A stretch of DNA of 64,000 nt from Syncephalis fuscata. Taxonomy: Eukaryota; Zoopagomycota; Zoopagomycetes; Zoopagales; Piptocephalidaceae. The stretch's first letter is position 1. Each line of letters starts with the position of its first letter. Made by a program: the position numbers and the translations under genes. The notes below the pieces were generated by a model. That model saw only the letters and a program-made list of their open reading frames with translations, searched no databases and was not told the origin of the DNA. The stretch is from the NCBI GenBank assembly GCA_025786725.1, contig JAHLTZ010000001.1, positions 682,001 to 746,000 on the forward strand, given 5' to 3'. This document shows, one piece after another, positions 21,685 to 34,075 of the stretch.

Positions 21685-24340
21685 ATGCAATTAGAAAATA
21701 ACAATTTGCTAATTATGAATAGCCCTAATGGTGGCGTCGATCCTGATGACCAAAAGACAGTGCCTCAACTGCTTAATGACGTTGAATTCAGTACAGTACT
21801 TGATAACTTGCTAACGAGTGGTCCACCACCATCGAGTAATATCGTATTTCCTTATCTTCATGGTGCTGGCCGATATCTTGAAAAAGACCCACAACCGCGT
21901 CCACTATTACTGGTCTATATTGGTGCATTGCCTTCGCCGCAGTCTTGCTCGTCAGCCACCTCGTCGGCCGATGATAGCCATAGTGTGGATCTATTAAAAG
22001 ATTTAAATATAGAAATGAGTGGTACCAACGCTAAATTATGGTCATCAACACCGTCTAACAATAACGATATGGACACCAGTGATTCAAATGCCCTTACACC
22101 TTCCGCAAAGGATGGCCCATTATTTCTTAATACAGCGCTGGCCGATCAAGTACTTGGTTATCGAGAAAAACGCGGCTGGCACTTTCGAACTATATTGCCT
22201 TTCTTCCAGCACCAATCTAGACATTTTGGCGGCCAAACAGCTCTATGGGCCTCCTTATCCGATATTGTTATCTATGGCAGCGATCAGCTTGATCCAAATA
22301 GCATGATTAGTCGTAGTAAACCTTATAACACAGCAACTAATATAGACGATTCGCGCGATTTTGTAGCCAACTGCATTATTGAAGCTCAAAAGGAATTCAC
22401 AAGTAAAATGCGTATTGCCATTCCTGATTGGGAAATGCGAAAGACGTTTATCTATAAAGGTAGGTTTAAACAATGCAATAATAATTAATAGTAACAAAAA
22501 GACAAAATAACAATATCCATGGTAATTATTAAATATTAGGTGAAACAATGCAATGGGCACAACAATATAAAGAATTGATCACTGTAAATAATAATGGCAA
22601 AATATCTCCATTATATGACATGTCTAAACGGGAAACCATGTCGATGTATGAACTTGCTGCACCTGTTGAAATCTCACCTGGAATATGGGTAAATATTAAT
22701 ATAACTTATGTTATTTAAAGACTTACAAAATGTAGTTTGGACATGATGATCGTAGTATTAATGCTAAAACCGATTGTTTGCCCACTGGTAAAGGGAATTA
22801 TTCTATTTACGGCATAGAGAAGAAGAAAGAAAAAACGCCTAGTTCCCGCAGTTCATCAAAGTCGTCAAGCGACGATATAAGCACGCCTACTGATATGGAA
22901 ACTATTACAACTATTATTGATCCTATTCAACTATCACCACCTTCTAAACGACCAATTCAACCCAGCTGTCCACCTAGTGTACATAATAGCTCTAACGGTC
23001 GTGATACTAACAGTTCTAATTCTCATAGTAAAAGTCAAAGCCAGAGTAGTGACGGTAGCAGTAGTAGTAATAATAGTGAAGGCGATGATAAAACTTATAA
23101 TAGCTTTTTCCACCATATTATACGTATACGACCAACAGCTTTTCCAGCTGTACGTGCCGATCTAGAAGAACATTTAACACAACAAGCCAATCATACAATA
23201 GACAAAACAATCACTCACTACAATCCATCGGTATTATACGTTACACCATGGAATCCACAGCACAGTGCTACTATGATCACACAGCTACGTGATTTAGTAT
23301 GGTATATTACGCGATTAATAGCCAATAATAGCTGTAAAACTAACTACAACAATGATACTTGTGACTCTTATTTGCCACAGCAACAACAACAAGTTCTATT
23401 GTATTATGACTTTACTGATGATTCGTTTCTTTATATGTCGTCATTGGCTCTGGCTTATTGTATACAACGACATCGATTAAGCCTTGCCGCGGCATGTTTA
23501 CGTGTGAATGCCGCAAGCCATGTGTATCTTGGCTCTTTTTGCAATGTACTACAAGATTTTGAAGACGAGACCTGGCTACACTTTGAAGTAGAAAGGGAAA
23601 CGAAAGAGGTGGCCAAGAAAAACAACCATATATATATGGAACAGGAAGAAGAGAATAATCAAAAGAAAGAATCTTTAATGCCAATAAGTACAAGTTGGTT
23701 CTTTTCACGTGAATTTGAAGGCGAGTGTAGCTGTTAATTAACTGGTATGATTAAAATGATTAACACTTTATTATATTTAGGTAATTTCCCTTCTCGTATA
23801 TTGCCTCATTTATTATTAGGAGATATTGCCGTCGCCAATAATATTGGTTTATTACGAGCACTTGGTGTTACACATATCCTTAGTGTTGGCATTCGACCTA
23901 ATCACACTGATAGAGCATTAAAGTTTAAATATATCGATAACATAGAGGATGATGGCTACGGTGATCTATTAAACTGTTTTAATGATTGTAATGCGTTTAT
24001 CGGTAAGTAATACGCTATTAAATTAAGTATAATGCTAATTGTTTAATTTATAATGACAATAGATGAAGCACATGCTAACAATGGACGTGTACTTGTTCAT
24101 TGTCAAGTAGGCACTTCTCGATCAGCAACGGTAGCTATCGCCTATGTTATACACCATCAAAACATTTCATTATTGGATGCCTATTTTGTTGTGCGGGCCC
24201 GTAGATTACTTTTGATTATTCAGCCTAATCTACGATTAATGTACAATTTATTAGAATACGAATGGCAACAACAGCATTCAATATCGCTGCCGTGGGTTGA
24301 TTTGTCGCGAGGTATTTCACTGCTTAACCGTGCTTGTTAG
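21685..24340 (+). CDS. Dual-specificity protein phosphatase, Pps1-like
   Basis: Five exons with introns 22460-22539, 22689-22735, 23727-23780 and 24003-24062, all in frame and with no base losses found. The C-terminal about 190 residues are a cysteine-based dual-specificity phosphatase. The signature HCQVGTSRSA (Cys and Arg of C-X5-R) lies at about 24098-24127. It is preceded by CNFPSRILPHLLLGD and followed by RARRLLLIIQPNLRLMYNLL, a combination typical of fungal Pps1 proteins, which act on phospho-Ser/Thr/Tyr and have been linked to cell-cycle control in yeast. The long N-terminal part carries conserved blocks such as WHFRTILPFFQHQSRHFGG and FHHIIRIRPTAFPAVRADLE, plus a Ser-rich insert near 22840-23090. 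The start is the first ATG of the frame. Confidence 0.85.
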
Positions 24341-24622
24341 ACTAGAAATACGGCATTTTCTGTATTATAAGCATATTTTTTAATAAATTAACATAGTTAA
24401 TATTTTGTGTTATGGTGTACGGCTGCTGCTGCTATCACCGAATCTGTTGGTTAATGTGTTTCAAAATAAGACATAAGACGTTTAAGACATGATCCACTGT
24501 GAATAGAAATGACTTGGATACCACCAATTAACCATCCTATCTATTCATTCATTCATTTTATTATCTGCACCGTAGTGATTAAGCTACAACGATTGTCTAT
24601 TACTTGCACTAGTGTATACAAA

Positions 24623-27184
24623 ATGAATGCCGAAACACTTATCCAAGCAGTTGCTGGCGCAAATAAATCAGCTAAAGATAATAAATATCCATCTAATCAC
24701 TTGACTCGAGGTAATGTACGAGTCGATGGTTATTTACCTATTGAAGAGTATGGTGTAATTGGTAATATGCGTACGGCTGCACTATGTGGTCGAGATGGCT
24801 CAATTGATCTATTTTGCTATCCGGATTTTGATAGTCCATCAGTATTCTGTCGATTATTGGATGCCAAAAAAGGCGGCCACTTTTCTGTAGCGCCTTGCCA
24901 GCCATCGACATGTAAACAGCAGGTAAATTAATGTTTAATATGCATAATCGAATATAATAATAATTTGACATTTATCCAGTATCTATTGAATACAAATATG
25001 CTTGTAACACGCTTTCTACGTAAGGAGGGTGTTTGCCAAGTTATTGACTACATGCCACGTCCATCAAAGAAATCCCAGCCCAAGACGCTTTATCCATGGC
25101 TTGTGCGTCATATTGAAATGACTCGAGGAGAAATGACACTATGTATTGAGTGTGCACCAGCGTTTAATTACGCTCGTAGCACCCATAAAACAAGTCTAGT
25201 GCCCGACGATAATACAGCCGATCGTGAACCAATAGACACATACGACCATGTGCGTCGTAAAACAATAATAAACGATAAAAAGATTCTTTTTAGCTCAGAG
25301 GAATTAAATTTGGATTTACGTTGGATTATACGTTCAGATGAAGACGGACGACAGCCTGATGTGCAATGGCAATTGATTGAACCAAATGGTGATGACGATG
25401 GACTTTTAGGACCAAAAGCCTATACCGAAGTAACACTAAGCGAAGGTCAACAACTGATTTTAATTTTACGGGAACCAGTGCAAAAATCACTTTGCTGCCC
25501 AAGTCCAAATTACCAAGAAACGAAACGTATGTGTACAACAACACAATGTGTTACACTCGACCCGCCACTTTCGGCTGCACTTGTCTATGGGACATTTCAT
25601 GATACGGCCGATTACTGGCTCGATTGGATCGCCCACTGTAAGTATGCTGGTCGATGGCGTGAGGCGGTTGAGCGTAGTGCACTTATGCTTAAACTATTGG
25701 TCTATGAGCCAGTAAGTAGACTTGATAGATTTGGACGATTTATTACTAACTATTATCATGTGATTACTATATATACGCAAATATACCTTTTTTTGCCAAT
25801 AGTCAGGTGCAGTAGTTGCAGCACCGACATTCTCGCTACCCGAAGAGATTGGTGGCACGCGTAATTGGGACTATCGTTTTACGTGGATTCGTGATTCATC
25901 GTTTGCTATTTACGCACTTATTCGTATTGGTATGCTAACGGAAGCCGAAGCGTATATGGAATTTATCGAGCATCGCTGCGCAGACGCCAACCCCGATGGT
26001 TCATTGCAAATTATGTACGGTATACGTGGCGAAAAGCTACTTACCGAACATACACTTGACCATCTTCATGGTTATCGCGGCTCAAAGCCAGTGCGTATTG
26101 GCAATGGTGCCTATGACCATTTGCAGCTCGATATCTACGGCGAGTTACTTGATGGTGCCTATCTTTTTAATAAGTTTGGCAATCCGATTTCCTATGATAT
26201 GTGGTGCAATCTACGAAAGCTTGTCAATTACGTATGCGATAATTGGCATCGTGAAGACACAAGCATATGGGAAGTACGCAATCAAAAACGCCACTTTGTC
26301 TACTCAAAAGTGATGTGCTGGGTTGCAGTTGATCGGGGTAAGCTTGTATTTATTACTATAATAGCAATAGTATTAATTGATATTATTACAATGGCTGCTT
26401 TTCAAGGCATTCGATTGTCAGAAAAGCGCGTACTACCATGTCCTGACCGAGAACGTTGGTTAACTACACGCGATATGATTTACGAACAGATTCAAACGCA
26501 AGGCTATAATAAAGATCTCAAATGCTTTAGCCAGTCGTATGAAGCGCGTGACGTGGTCGATGCCTCTACGCTTATTATGCCACTGGTATTCTTTATTTCA
26601 CCGACGGATCCACGCCTATTAGGTACAATGGACCGTATTATGTTGCCTCCTGAAAAAGGAGGTTTGACGGCCAATAATCTTGTTTATCGATGCAAGTACC
26701 AAATTGACTGTATTAATTAGCTTGTTAATCCATTAATGATTATTAGATAATGTACTAGCTGCACACGATGGTGTTAGTGGCGAAGAAGGATGGTAAGTTG
26801 CAGTATACATGTTTTTATTTATTCATACTAAGTCATAATAATAAACTGCTTATTGCGCTAAAACAGTTTTACGATGTGTTGCTTCTGGCTTGTTGAAGTA
26901 AGTTGCTACTCAATAATTTCGCTAGTATTTAAACTAGCCATTTACCTTTCCTCTTCCTCTTCTAGGCACTTACCCGAGCTGGTCGATATCGGCACGATCT
27001 ACTGATGCGGGCCCGTGTTATGTTCCAACAGCTACTCGGATATGCCAATCATCTTACACTCTACGCCGAAGAGATTGCCCAAGGCGGCGAACAACTAGGC
27101 AATTTCCCGCAAGCATTCACACATATCGGTGTTATATCGACCGCGTTCAACTTGGACCGCGCTCTTCAAGAATCACATTCATAA
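24623..27184 (+). CDS. Glycoside hydrolase family 15 protein (glucoamylase/trehalase-like)
   Basis: Seven exons with introns 24923-24979, 25712-25802, 26338-26406, 26692-26746 (GC-AG), 26793-26866 and 26898-26965. The frame is clean throughout. The N-terminal module starts [20 protein letters not shown]. The (alpha/alpha)6 catalytic domain has [19 protein letters not shown] near 25850, [12 protein letters not shown] near 26130, and the end block AEEI...[13 protein letters not shown] near 27066-27124, which supplies the second catalytic acid in this clan. No signal peptide is seen, so a cytosolic role is likely. The domain layout resembles the bacterial-type GH15 proteins annotated as trehalase or glucan glucosidase; the substrate cannot be set from sequence. 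An in-frame ATG upstream (24509) would add a hydrophobic leader, but I judge it to be 5' UTR. Confidence 0.85.
26692..26746 (+). other. GC-AG intron in the GH15 gene
   Basis: The donor is T|GCAAGT and the acceptor TTATTAG. Removing it joins NNLVYR to [15 protein letters not shown] in frame. A GT donor that would do the same was not found. Confidence 0.75.
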
Positions 27185-27689
27185 CATATGTGCCATAATG
27201 ACAATGTTACTAAATAGTTTAACATCTTACTCATACAATATATATATATATAATATAATGACTATTCCCTCTCTTTATACACTTGCATTAATATTTCACT
27301 ATTGCATCACACAGTCATTGATTAAAGGCGCATTGGATAAAGAAGCAGAACTATTTTACTTTGAGCCATTTGCTTTTTTAAAAAATAAATGGCATAATAA
27401 ACAAATAACTTTAAAAAAAGACAAATAGCATGTGTACACAATTATAATGGATTGGGCTTGTTAAAATGACGCTATTTATGTATATAACTAATAGGCCATT
27501 GTTTTGCTTTCTGAATGTTTGATGTAACGTTTTTATGTATGTTGACTTATCATCTCTGTCTCTCTCGATCCATCGATCACCTTATTAATTTACCGACCAA
27601 CAGAATTATTGTCAATATACTTCTTTACTATTTTCATCACTGTAAATTCCACATCATTGTCTACTTTGTTAGCTTAGCGTTCACACACC
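27185..27689. other. Intergenic region with a short TA run
   Basis: It holds the 3' end of the GH15 gene and the promoter of ATG18. A TA microsatellite lies near 27239-27252. No gene was recognised. Confidence 0.5.
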
Positions 27690-29430
27690 ATGAATATTAG
27701 TGGAAAATCAAACAATGACCTTCAGTTTATTAATTTCAACCAAGATTTTAGGTACGTTTGCTTCTACGAAAGATTGGACGAAGGCTTGTATTGTAGTACT
27801 TTATTAATCATTCTACTACGTCAGCTGTTTGTCAGTAGGAACACGCACTGGCTACAAGATCTACAATTGCGACCCTTATGGCAAATGCTACGCTAAAAGT
27901 AGGCTCTATGACTCTATTATTACGAAAACTAATCTAGACTGTGCTGTAGATGAAGTTGGTATGGGCATTGTAGAAATGCTCTTTTGCACGTCACTTGTAG
28001 CACTTGTAGGTGCTGGTGAACAGCCAGGATCGTCTCCTCGTCGACTACAGATTGTTAATACAAAGGTGGCTATTAATATGCTATATTGTTATATTGTTAT
28101 ATTGTTATATTATGTTACTAATACTGCTTATTATGAATAGAGACAATCGACTATTTGTGAACTTACGTTCCCTACTACTATTCTAGCGGTGAAGTTAAAC
28201 CGACGACGTTTAGTCGTGGTATTGGAGGAACAGATCTACGTTTATGATATCAGCAATATGAAACTCATTCATACGATAGAAACCACGCCCAATCCTCAAG
28301 GTAAGTTGATTGTAACAGGGACATATATTGTCGATATTAATATACATCTCTATCTAATTAGCGGTGTGTGCTTTATCGCCGTCAAGCGACAATTGCTATC
28401 TTGTGTATCCAGCTCCATCGCCTGCATCGGCTGGATCGCCATTTGTTAATCCATCAGACACGGCACAACATGGCACAACAACAACGGGCACTGTATACAT
28501 CTTTGACACGTTATCACTACAGACGGTCAATACGGCCCAGGCTCACAAGAGTCCGCTAGCCTATGTGGTGACCAATGCCGAGGGCACGATGATGGCAACG
28601 GCCAGTGATAAGGTAGATACGACGTGCTATGATAATCGATCTATATATCTAACGATGCTATATGCGAATTGCTTCTAGGGCACGGTCATTCGTGTATTCT
28701 CCCTGCCTGATGGTCAAAAACTGTATCAATTCCGTCGAGGCAGTTATCCAACACGTATTCATTGCATTTCCTTCAACTTGGTTAGCTCATTGTTATGCGT
28801 TTCAAGTGATCATGAAACGGTGCACATATTTAAGCTATCCGATGGCAATAATAACGACGATATTAACGCTACGGGCAGTATTGGTCGGGCCACTGCTGCC
28901 TATGGAGATAACAATAGCACACAAGGTCGTTCATCTGGCGGTGTTAGGTAAGTAAATATTGATTTATTAAACCATTTACTAAATATGAATATTACATTAA
29001 ATGATTGTAGTAAAATGCTACGAGCATCATCGATTAAAAAGGCAGTTGGCAAGAATATGGCCGGTTATCTGCCAGATGTACTAACGGAGATGTGGGAGCC
29101 TGCACGTGATTTTGCTCATTTGAAATTGAAGAGTGCAGGTGTTCAAAGTTTAGTAGCTCTTTCTAGGTAACTTACACTATTTTATTATATATGAATTACT
29201 AATTATTATTATTATTATTAGCTCGACACCACAAGTTATTGTTGTCACTTCAGAGGGCTATCTCTATTTATACAACATTGATTTGGAACGAGGTGGTGAA
29301 TGCGTGTTTAACAAGCAACATTGGTAGGCTACAATGGTGTATAATAGTGATCATATAGATATTAATATAATCTGAACATAGCCTACTTGATCCCAATGAG
29401 GATATCACATCTAGCATGATAGGCGAATAG
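27690..29430 (+). CDS. ATG18: Atg18-type PROPPIN, WD-repeat phosphoinositide-binding protein
   Basis: Nine exons, all in frame and with no base losses. The protein is a seven-bladed beta-propeller that binds PI3P and PI(3,5)P2 on autophagic and vacuolar membranes and works with Atg2. Diagnostic blocks in order: [88 protein letters not shown], and the lipid-binding FRRG in QLYQFRRG-like context ([13 protein letters not shown] near 28726-28765). Near the end is [21 protein letters not shown]. The last exon runs to TAG at 29428-29430 and ends SSMIGE. The stretch between the FRRG blade and the last blade carries an insert with Asn/Asp and Gly/Ser runs. It lies convergent to WRAP73 with a 237-bp gap. 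Confidence 0.92.
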
Positions 29431-29667
29431 GCGACTAAACAAACGTTATTGTTTATAACAAAGCAACGAAAGAAGATGGTCGACAAGAATCATAATATCT
29501 ATTCTACAATACCGTACACTACTATTCTCATTATTGAATCCATTTTCATTTATTTTAGTGTGTGCACACGATAGTTGGATCTATGATTTATATAATTAAT
29601 GTTATCTTTTATTTGTCTATATAAGCGGTTGTATTAATGTAAATGTGTTTCGTACTACAATGGTTTA

Positions 29668-31514
29668 TCAATTAGGTGTTGGTAATAACAGTTGTTCATC
29701 TAAATGGGCCACAGTAAACATATCTCTGTCGATTAATAAAAGAGAGCGGCCAGTCGGGCTCCATCTTAAACCATTGACCACGAATTTACCTAATAGTTAA
29801 AAGAAACAGCAATATTAGTAGCTGCATTACTATTGATGTGCCTAATAAGCAACACTTACTACTAGGTAACTCGATGGCTTGACATCCCTTTTCTTCGGTC
29901 CAAAGATAGACATAACAATTACCACAACAAAATGCTAATACACCGGGTAAGATAGGATGCCAACGGGCAGTTCTTACAGGCGATAATTGTTGAATAAGTG
30001 CACGTCCTGCTAATTGATCAATCTGCCATATCCATAAACAATGTGACATATTATCTAAACATTGGTTAATATCTATGTATTTAATATTTATGGTCAATAG
30101 ATTACCATTGCGCGTTACAAAAAATCGACCTGCGGCATCAAAATCCAATAAATTAATTCCTAGACGTGGATTTGGTTTATCTGGATCTGATTTTGCTGAT
30201 TGAATAATGAAAGGTGGTTGAACAATATCATCTATAAACAATATTAGTTATAAGCTTATTAGTACCACCATTGGTACTGACAAATTGGTGCATTGCTCGA
30301 TGAGGTTGATTCTAGTATATTTTCAATATTGTCACGCTCTCGATAAATGGTCTATTATTGTTTAATACGTATAATAGTGAGAACGAATGACTACTTACTG
30401 TGGTAGTAGCAATATTATTCCGTTTTATTGCTGCCGGATGTTCGAATGAAGCAATTACCGACCAGGTAAAATGATTTAGTAAATGGACCTAGCTCATAAT
30501 ATTAAGATACTGTTACATTTTAATTTGATTTATTTACCTTTTGATCGTAGCCACCCACGGCTAAGAACTGTGATGAAGGAGACCATGCAACAGAACGAAC
30601 GCCTAGACCACGCCAATCCGGTATAAATGATTTAACAAGTTGTCCAGACAATGTGTAGATCAGCAGTTTATACTAAGTATTCGATAATTATTAGTGCTTT
30701 TTATTAAGTATAAACAATTCATAGCTATTTACCTCTAATAATGTATCCCAAACTGCTAGAAATTGACCATTGGGTGACCATTGTAATCCTTCTAAATCAA
30801 GTGTATCGACTAGAAATGTCTAATAGACACTATTAGCACAGAAATAAACAATAATCATAATTAAATAGCAATAGATTACCGTAGCCAATGTCCAATTATT
30901 TACATCGTAAATACCAATATGATCTTTAACCTCTTTTCTCTCAGCCAGTGCCATATAACATCCATCTTTTGTTACACTCAGGCCTAGTTGCAATGAATAA
31001 ATGGCTGTATAAACAAAAAATACTCTGCTATAATTTACCTTTCTCGCGTTGTTTAGGATACTTGATGTAAAAAGCTTCTTTATCGGTTAAAGACCAAATA
31101 GTAAGGCGCAGCTATAGTTACAAAAAAGCCTCTTTTAGTATAGTATTTCTTTAGCGAGTATCTCGTACTTACTTGCAAGTCGGAGAAACAGAGGATATGC
31201 CGACTATCGGCGCTCCATGCCACTCGCGACACACCCGCGGCTGCCTCATCAAGCGAGGCAGTCCATTTCTCGTCGTCAACACACCACACTTGTACAAGGT
31301 CCGTCTTAGCCGTGACCGACATGAGCAGTTCACTGTCGGGCGACCAATGAAGCTCGCGAAGCTGATCAGTCGACGTCCACTGCCGTACAAGTTGCCGTGT
31401 TTCAACATTGCGTACTACGACGCGATGCTGATAAACATTCGCCACATATACGCCCGACGGTGATAATTGGCAACTCTGCGGCACAGTATGCTTAAAACGC
31501 TCCGTGACATTCAT
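29668..31514 (-). CDS. WRAP73: WD-repeat protein WRAP73 (WDR8-like)
   Basis: A multi-exon gene read from the ATG at 31512-31514. The first exon encodes MNVTERFKHTVPQSCQLSPS and QLRELHWSPDSELLMSVTAK, then VQVWCVDDEKWTASLDEAAA, matching WRAP73 blade by blade. Later exons give KYPKQREK, DGYMVALAE-like repeats near 30950, FLVDTLDLEGLQWSPNGQF near 30790, NPRLGINLLDFDAAGRFFVT near 30150, and LSPVRTARWHPILPGVLAFC near 29980. The last exon ends LLLPTPN. WRAP73 acts at microtubule organising centres with SSX2IP (Msd1) in animals and fission yeast and helps spindle-pole anchoring. Length and end point agree with the family. No clear base loss was found. Confidence 0.82.
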
Positions 31515-32755
31515 AATGATGAAGTCGCGACAATCAACGCGTGTATAAATGCGTAAGCGTCAAATAGGGGAAAGGAAAATCCAGTAAAGTTGAATTTCCA
31601 AATACTACTAATGCCATGTTCATACAGTATTTTACTAAATTTGTATTTAATTATGTGCAGACTAATAATAAAGATTAGCTAGTACTAAAAGCACGTTTAT
31701 AATATATTCATAATTTCGTATTAATAAAACCATTTTAATATATCTTTAAATATTTGCACTTATTTTTGTAATCAATGCTACGTTGAATGTTTTGTATATA
31801 ACAATTCATCGACATGTACATGGTTACAGTTGCAATGGTGGCTTACTTGGCAGGTAATTTCAACTCTATAGTTCGATTATCAATAAATCCAAAAGGTATT
31901 TTATAACTATGGTATTAGTTTTCAAACTTGATTTAAGACTTGCCATACATCTTCTGATACACAGTAATATATTCTAAAAATAGCATTCTGAAGTTCTGGT
32001 ATTTGTACCGCATATCTAAAATTATCTGCTTCAATAAAATGCAAATAATTAGCCCAAATAATCTGAATATTTGCCAAATTTGAACTCTATTGAAACAGAC
32101 AACATGAGCTAGACTAGTTTTTATTACATTGAATCGCTCTTGTTGAATTGCTTCCATTATAAAATATCCATTATAAAATATAATCTCCAGTTGTTGTTAT
32201 TTGTAATGCTTATTATACATACTAATATTGGCATGCGATGGGTGCCTTGAATTGAACAAGTTTATTGCCAAACGCAATGTTACAGAGAACATGCAGCTGC
32301 AATAATTAAACTGGATTTATTCTATTGCACTTGAATGCCAACAATTGTTATTTCATCAATGCCCTGTGATGCTGGTCAGGTTTTTAATGAAACTTGCTAC
32401 TGTTAACTATGTAATTATTCATGCAATATTGTAAGCAATTGTAAATGATTGGTTTTTGCTCTACCCATCAACCTGTTTGTTTCAAGATTTAGAAACTGGC
32501 CATTATGGCCTACACGAGTCGCCGTGATCTTTGATACAACTTTGCGTTACAAGCTGGTCGTCATCTTGTTAAACAGCTATATAAACACATGCCTAATCCA
32601 TATATCCAATTATTACCGCACCATAGCACACTTTATTTCATCAGTTTTCACACCATCTAACATAATCTATACTTTCATACTGATATTACTGCCTTCTATA
32701 AACATCATCAATTTATTGAATACTGGATCTTCAATAATAGCAATCAAGTTTCAGC
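31515..32755. other. AT-rich intergenic region, left edge of the accessory island
   Basis: No gene was recognised. A TATA-like CTATATAAA lies at about 32578-32586, some 170 bp before the first SMP-30-like gene. Confidence 0.5.
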
Positions 32756-33880
32756 ATGTACTCCAATATTCTTAGTGGCAAACAACAACTAATTGCTGTG
32801 CTCGCCATCCTATCGCAGGCAGCTTCCATTTCCGCTAGCCCTCTCATTAATACAAACTTACTTGGCCCGCTTTTATCATCAGGACCATCCTTTGATAAGC
32901 AATACAACTTTAGGGCCGTTGCTCCAAAAAACCCAAGCGCATGGTTTGGTCCAGACGTTGAAGGCTTATCCGTGGATAACAAGGGCTTCTTCTACGCCAA
33001 TAATTTCGGCGAAGCAAACACACGCCCGCATAACACTATTGGTCGTATCGATCCATCTACCGATGCCGCCACCCTCTTTTACACGGACCCGGACAGCACT
33101 ACCTATATAACTGGTACAAGATTCTATAAGCCTTTCAACGCTCAGAATGGACTTTTGATGACCGATATCGCCAACCATCGAGTCATCAGCCTTACCTGGA
33201 ATACACCTGATACACCTCTTTCCCTTAGAGTGGGAGAAAATGGCAATGCTGAACGACGGGTCTTGTGCCAAAACCCCAAGATGATCCAGCCAAATGACTT
33301 GGCTGTAGCTGCACGAGGTCGCCACATTTATCTTACCGGCCTGCGTGGCACTAATGAAGCCGGCGAGGGTGATCTTTGGCTTTGCAGCGAATCCGGTGAA
33401 ATGACCCAACTCGAGCATATGGGACGAACAAACGGCATTGCGCTTAGCGCACACCAGGACTATCTTTACGTTTCTGAGGCGGTTGGTGGCTGGAAACCAA
33501 GTACCAATCGAATCTGGCGTTACAAATTGGATTTGATCACTGGCAAGCCGGAAGGACAAAAAGAATTGTTTTTTGACTTTGATGCATTTGATAAATCAGG
33601 TGCCACGGATATCAATGGCATTAGAATTGATGCGGAAGGTTCACTTTACGTGACCCGTATGGGCGTTGGTGAGATTATCAAACTGTCACGCGATGGAAAA
33701 GTAATTTCTCGCATCAAGACGTTGAAGAAAGTGGCAGATATTGAGTTTGGTGGCCCAGGCGCCAGGTCTATGTACGCCATTGGGCCTTGTGAATCAAAAC
33801 CGAACGAGTTCTCCACTGCTGGCTGTGTAGAAAAAACATCTGCACCAGTTAGTGGTCTTTCATGGACACAGCTGCAATAA
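32756..33880 (+). CDS. Secreted SMP-30/gluconolactonase-like beta-propeller, paralogue 1
   Basis: An intact, intronless 374-residue ORF. The N-terminal hydrophobic stretch (QLIAVLAILSQAASISAS) is a signal peptide. The propeller shows the family landmarks: VEGLSVDNKGFFYA (metal-ligand Glu), QPNDLAVAARGRHIYLTG, GRTNGIALSAHQDYLYVSEA (metal-ligand Asn) and TDINGIRIDAEGSLYVTR, followed by EFGGPGARSMYAIG. In SMP-30 the position before Gly in the fourth block is Asp; here it is Asn. The family hydrolyses lactones or phosphotriesters with one divalent metal; the substrate here is unknown. Three paralogues follow downstream. It shares the C-terminal GCV...SG.SW.QLQ ending with copies 2 and 3. Confidence 0.8.
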   Translation: MYSNILSGKQQLIAVLAILSQAASISASPLINTNLLGPLLSSGPSFDKQYNFRAVAPKNPSAWFGPDVEGLSVDNKGFFYANNFGEANTRPHNTIGRIDPSTDAATLFYTDPDSTTYITGTRFYKPFNAQNGLLMTDIANHRVISLTWNTPDTPLSLRVGENGNAERRVLCQNPKMIQPNDLAVAARGRHIYLTGLRGTNEAGEGDLWLCSESGEMTQLEHMGRTNGIALSAHQDYLYVSEAVGGWKPSTNRIWRYKLDLITGKPEGQKELFFDFDAFDKSGATDINGIRIDAEGSLYVTRMGVGEIIKLSRDGKVISRIKTLKKVADIEFGGPGARSMYAIGPCESKPNEFSTAGCVEKTSAPVSGLSWTQLQ

Positions 33881-34075
33881 GTAATTGTTAATACTAATAA
33901 ACATACCGTTTTAGCATATAAAAGTTTATTCAAATTATAGTTAGCATTTATTATAAACTATATACAATTGCAATTTCATATACAATGTATTGAATAAAGC
34001 AATTAATTTCATTTAGCTAATATTGATGCAAGATAGTTTAAATCACGTAAAATGACCTACTAAACTGATCTATTT

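Noticed and set aside
24509-24622. Upstream ATG giving the GH15 protein a hydrophobic leader
   Set aside because: The leader is not followed by a cleavage-like site, while the ATG at 24623 directly precedes typical sequence; it could still be an alternative start.
32966-33559. Long antisense open frame across SMP-30 paralogue 1
   Set aside because: It mirrors the codon pattern of the sense gene, has no signal peptide or domain, and recurs opposite the paralogues for the same reason.
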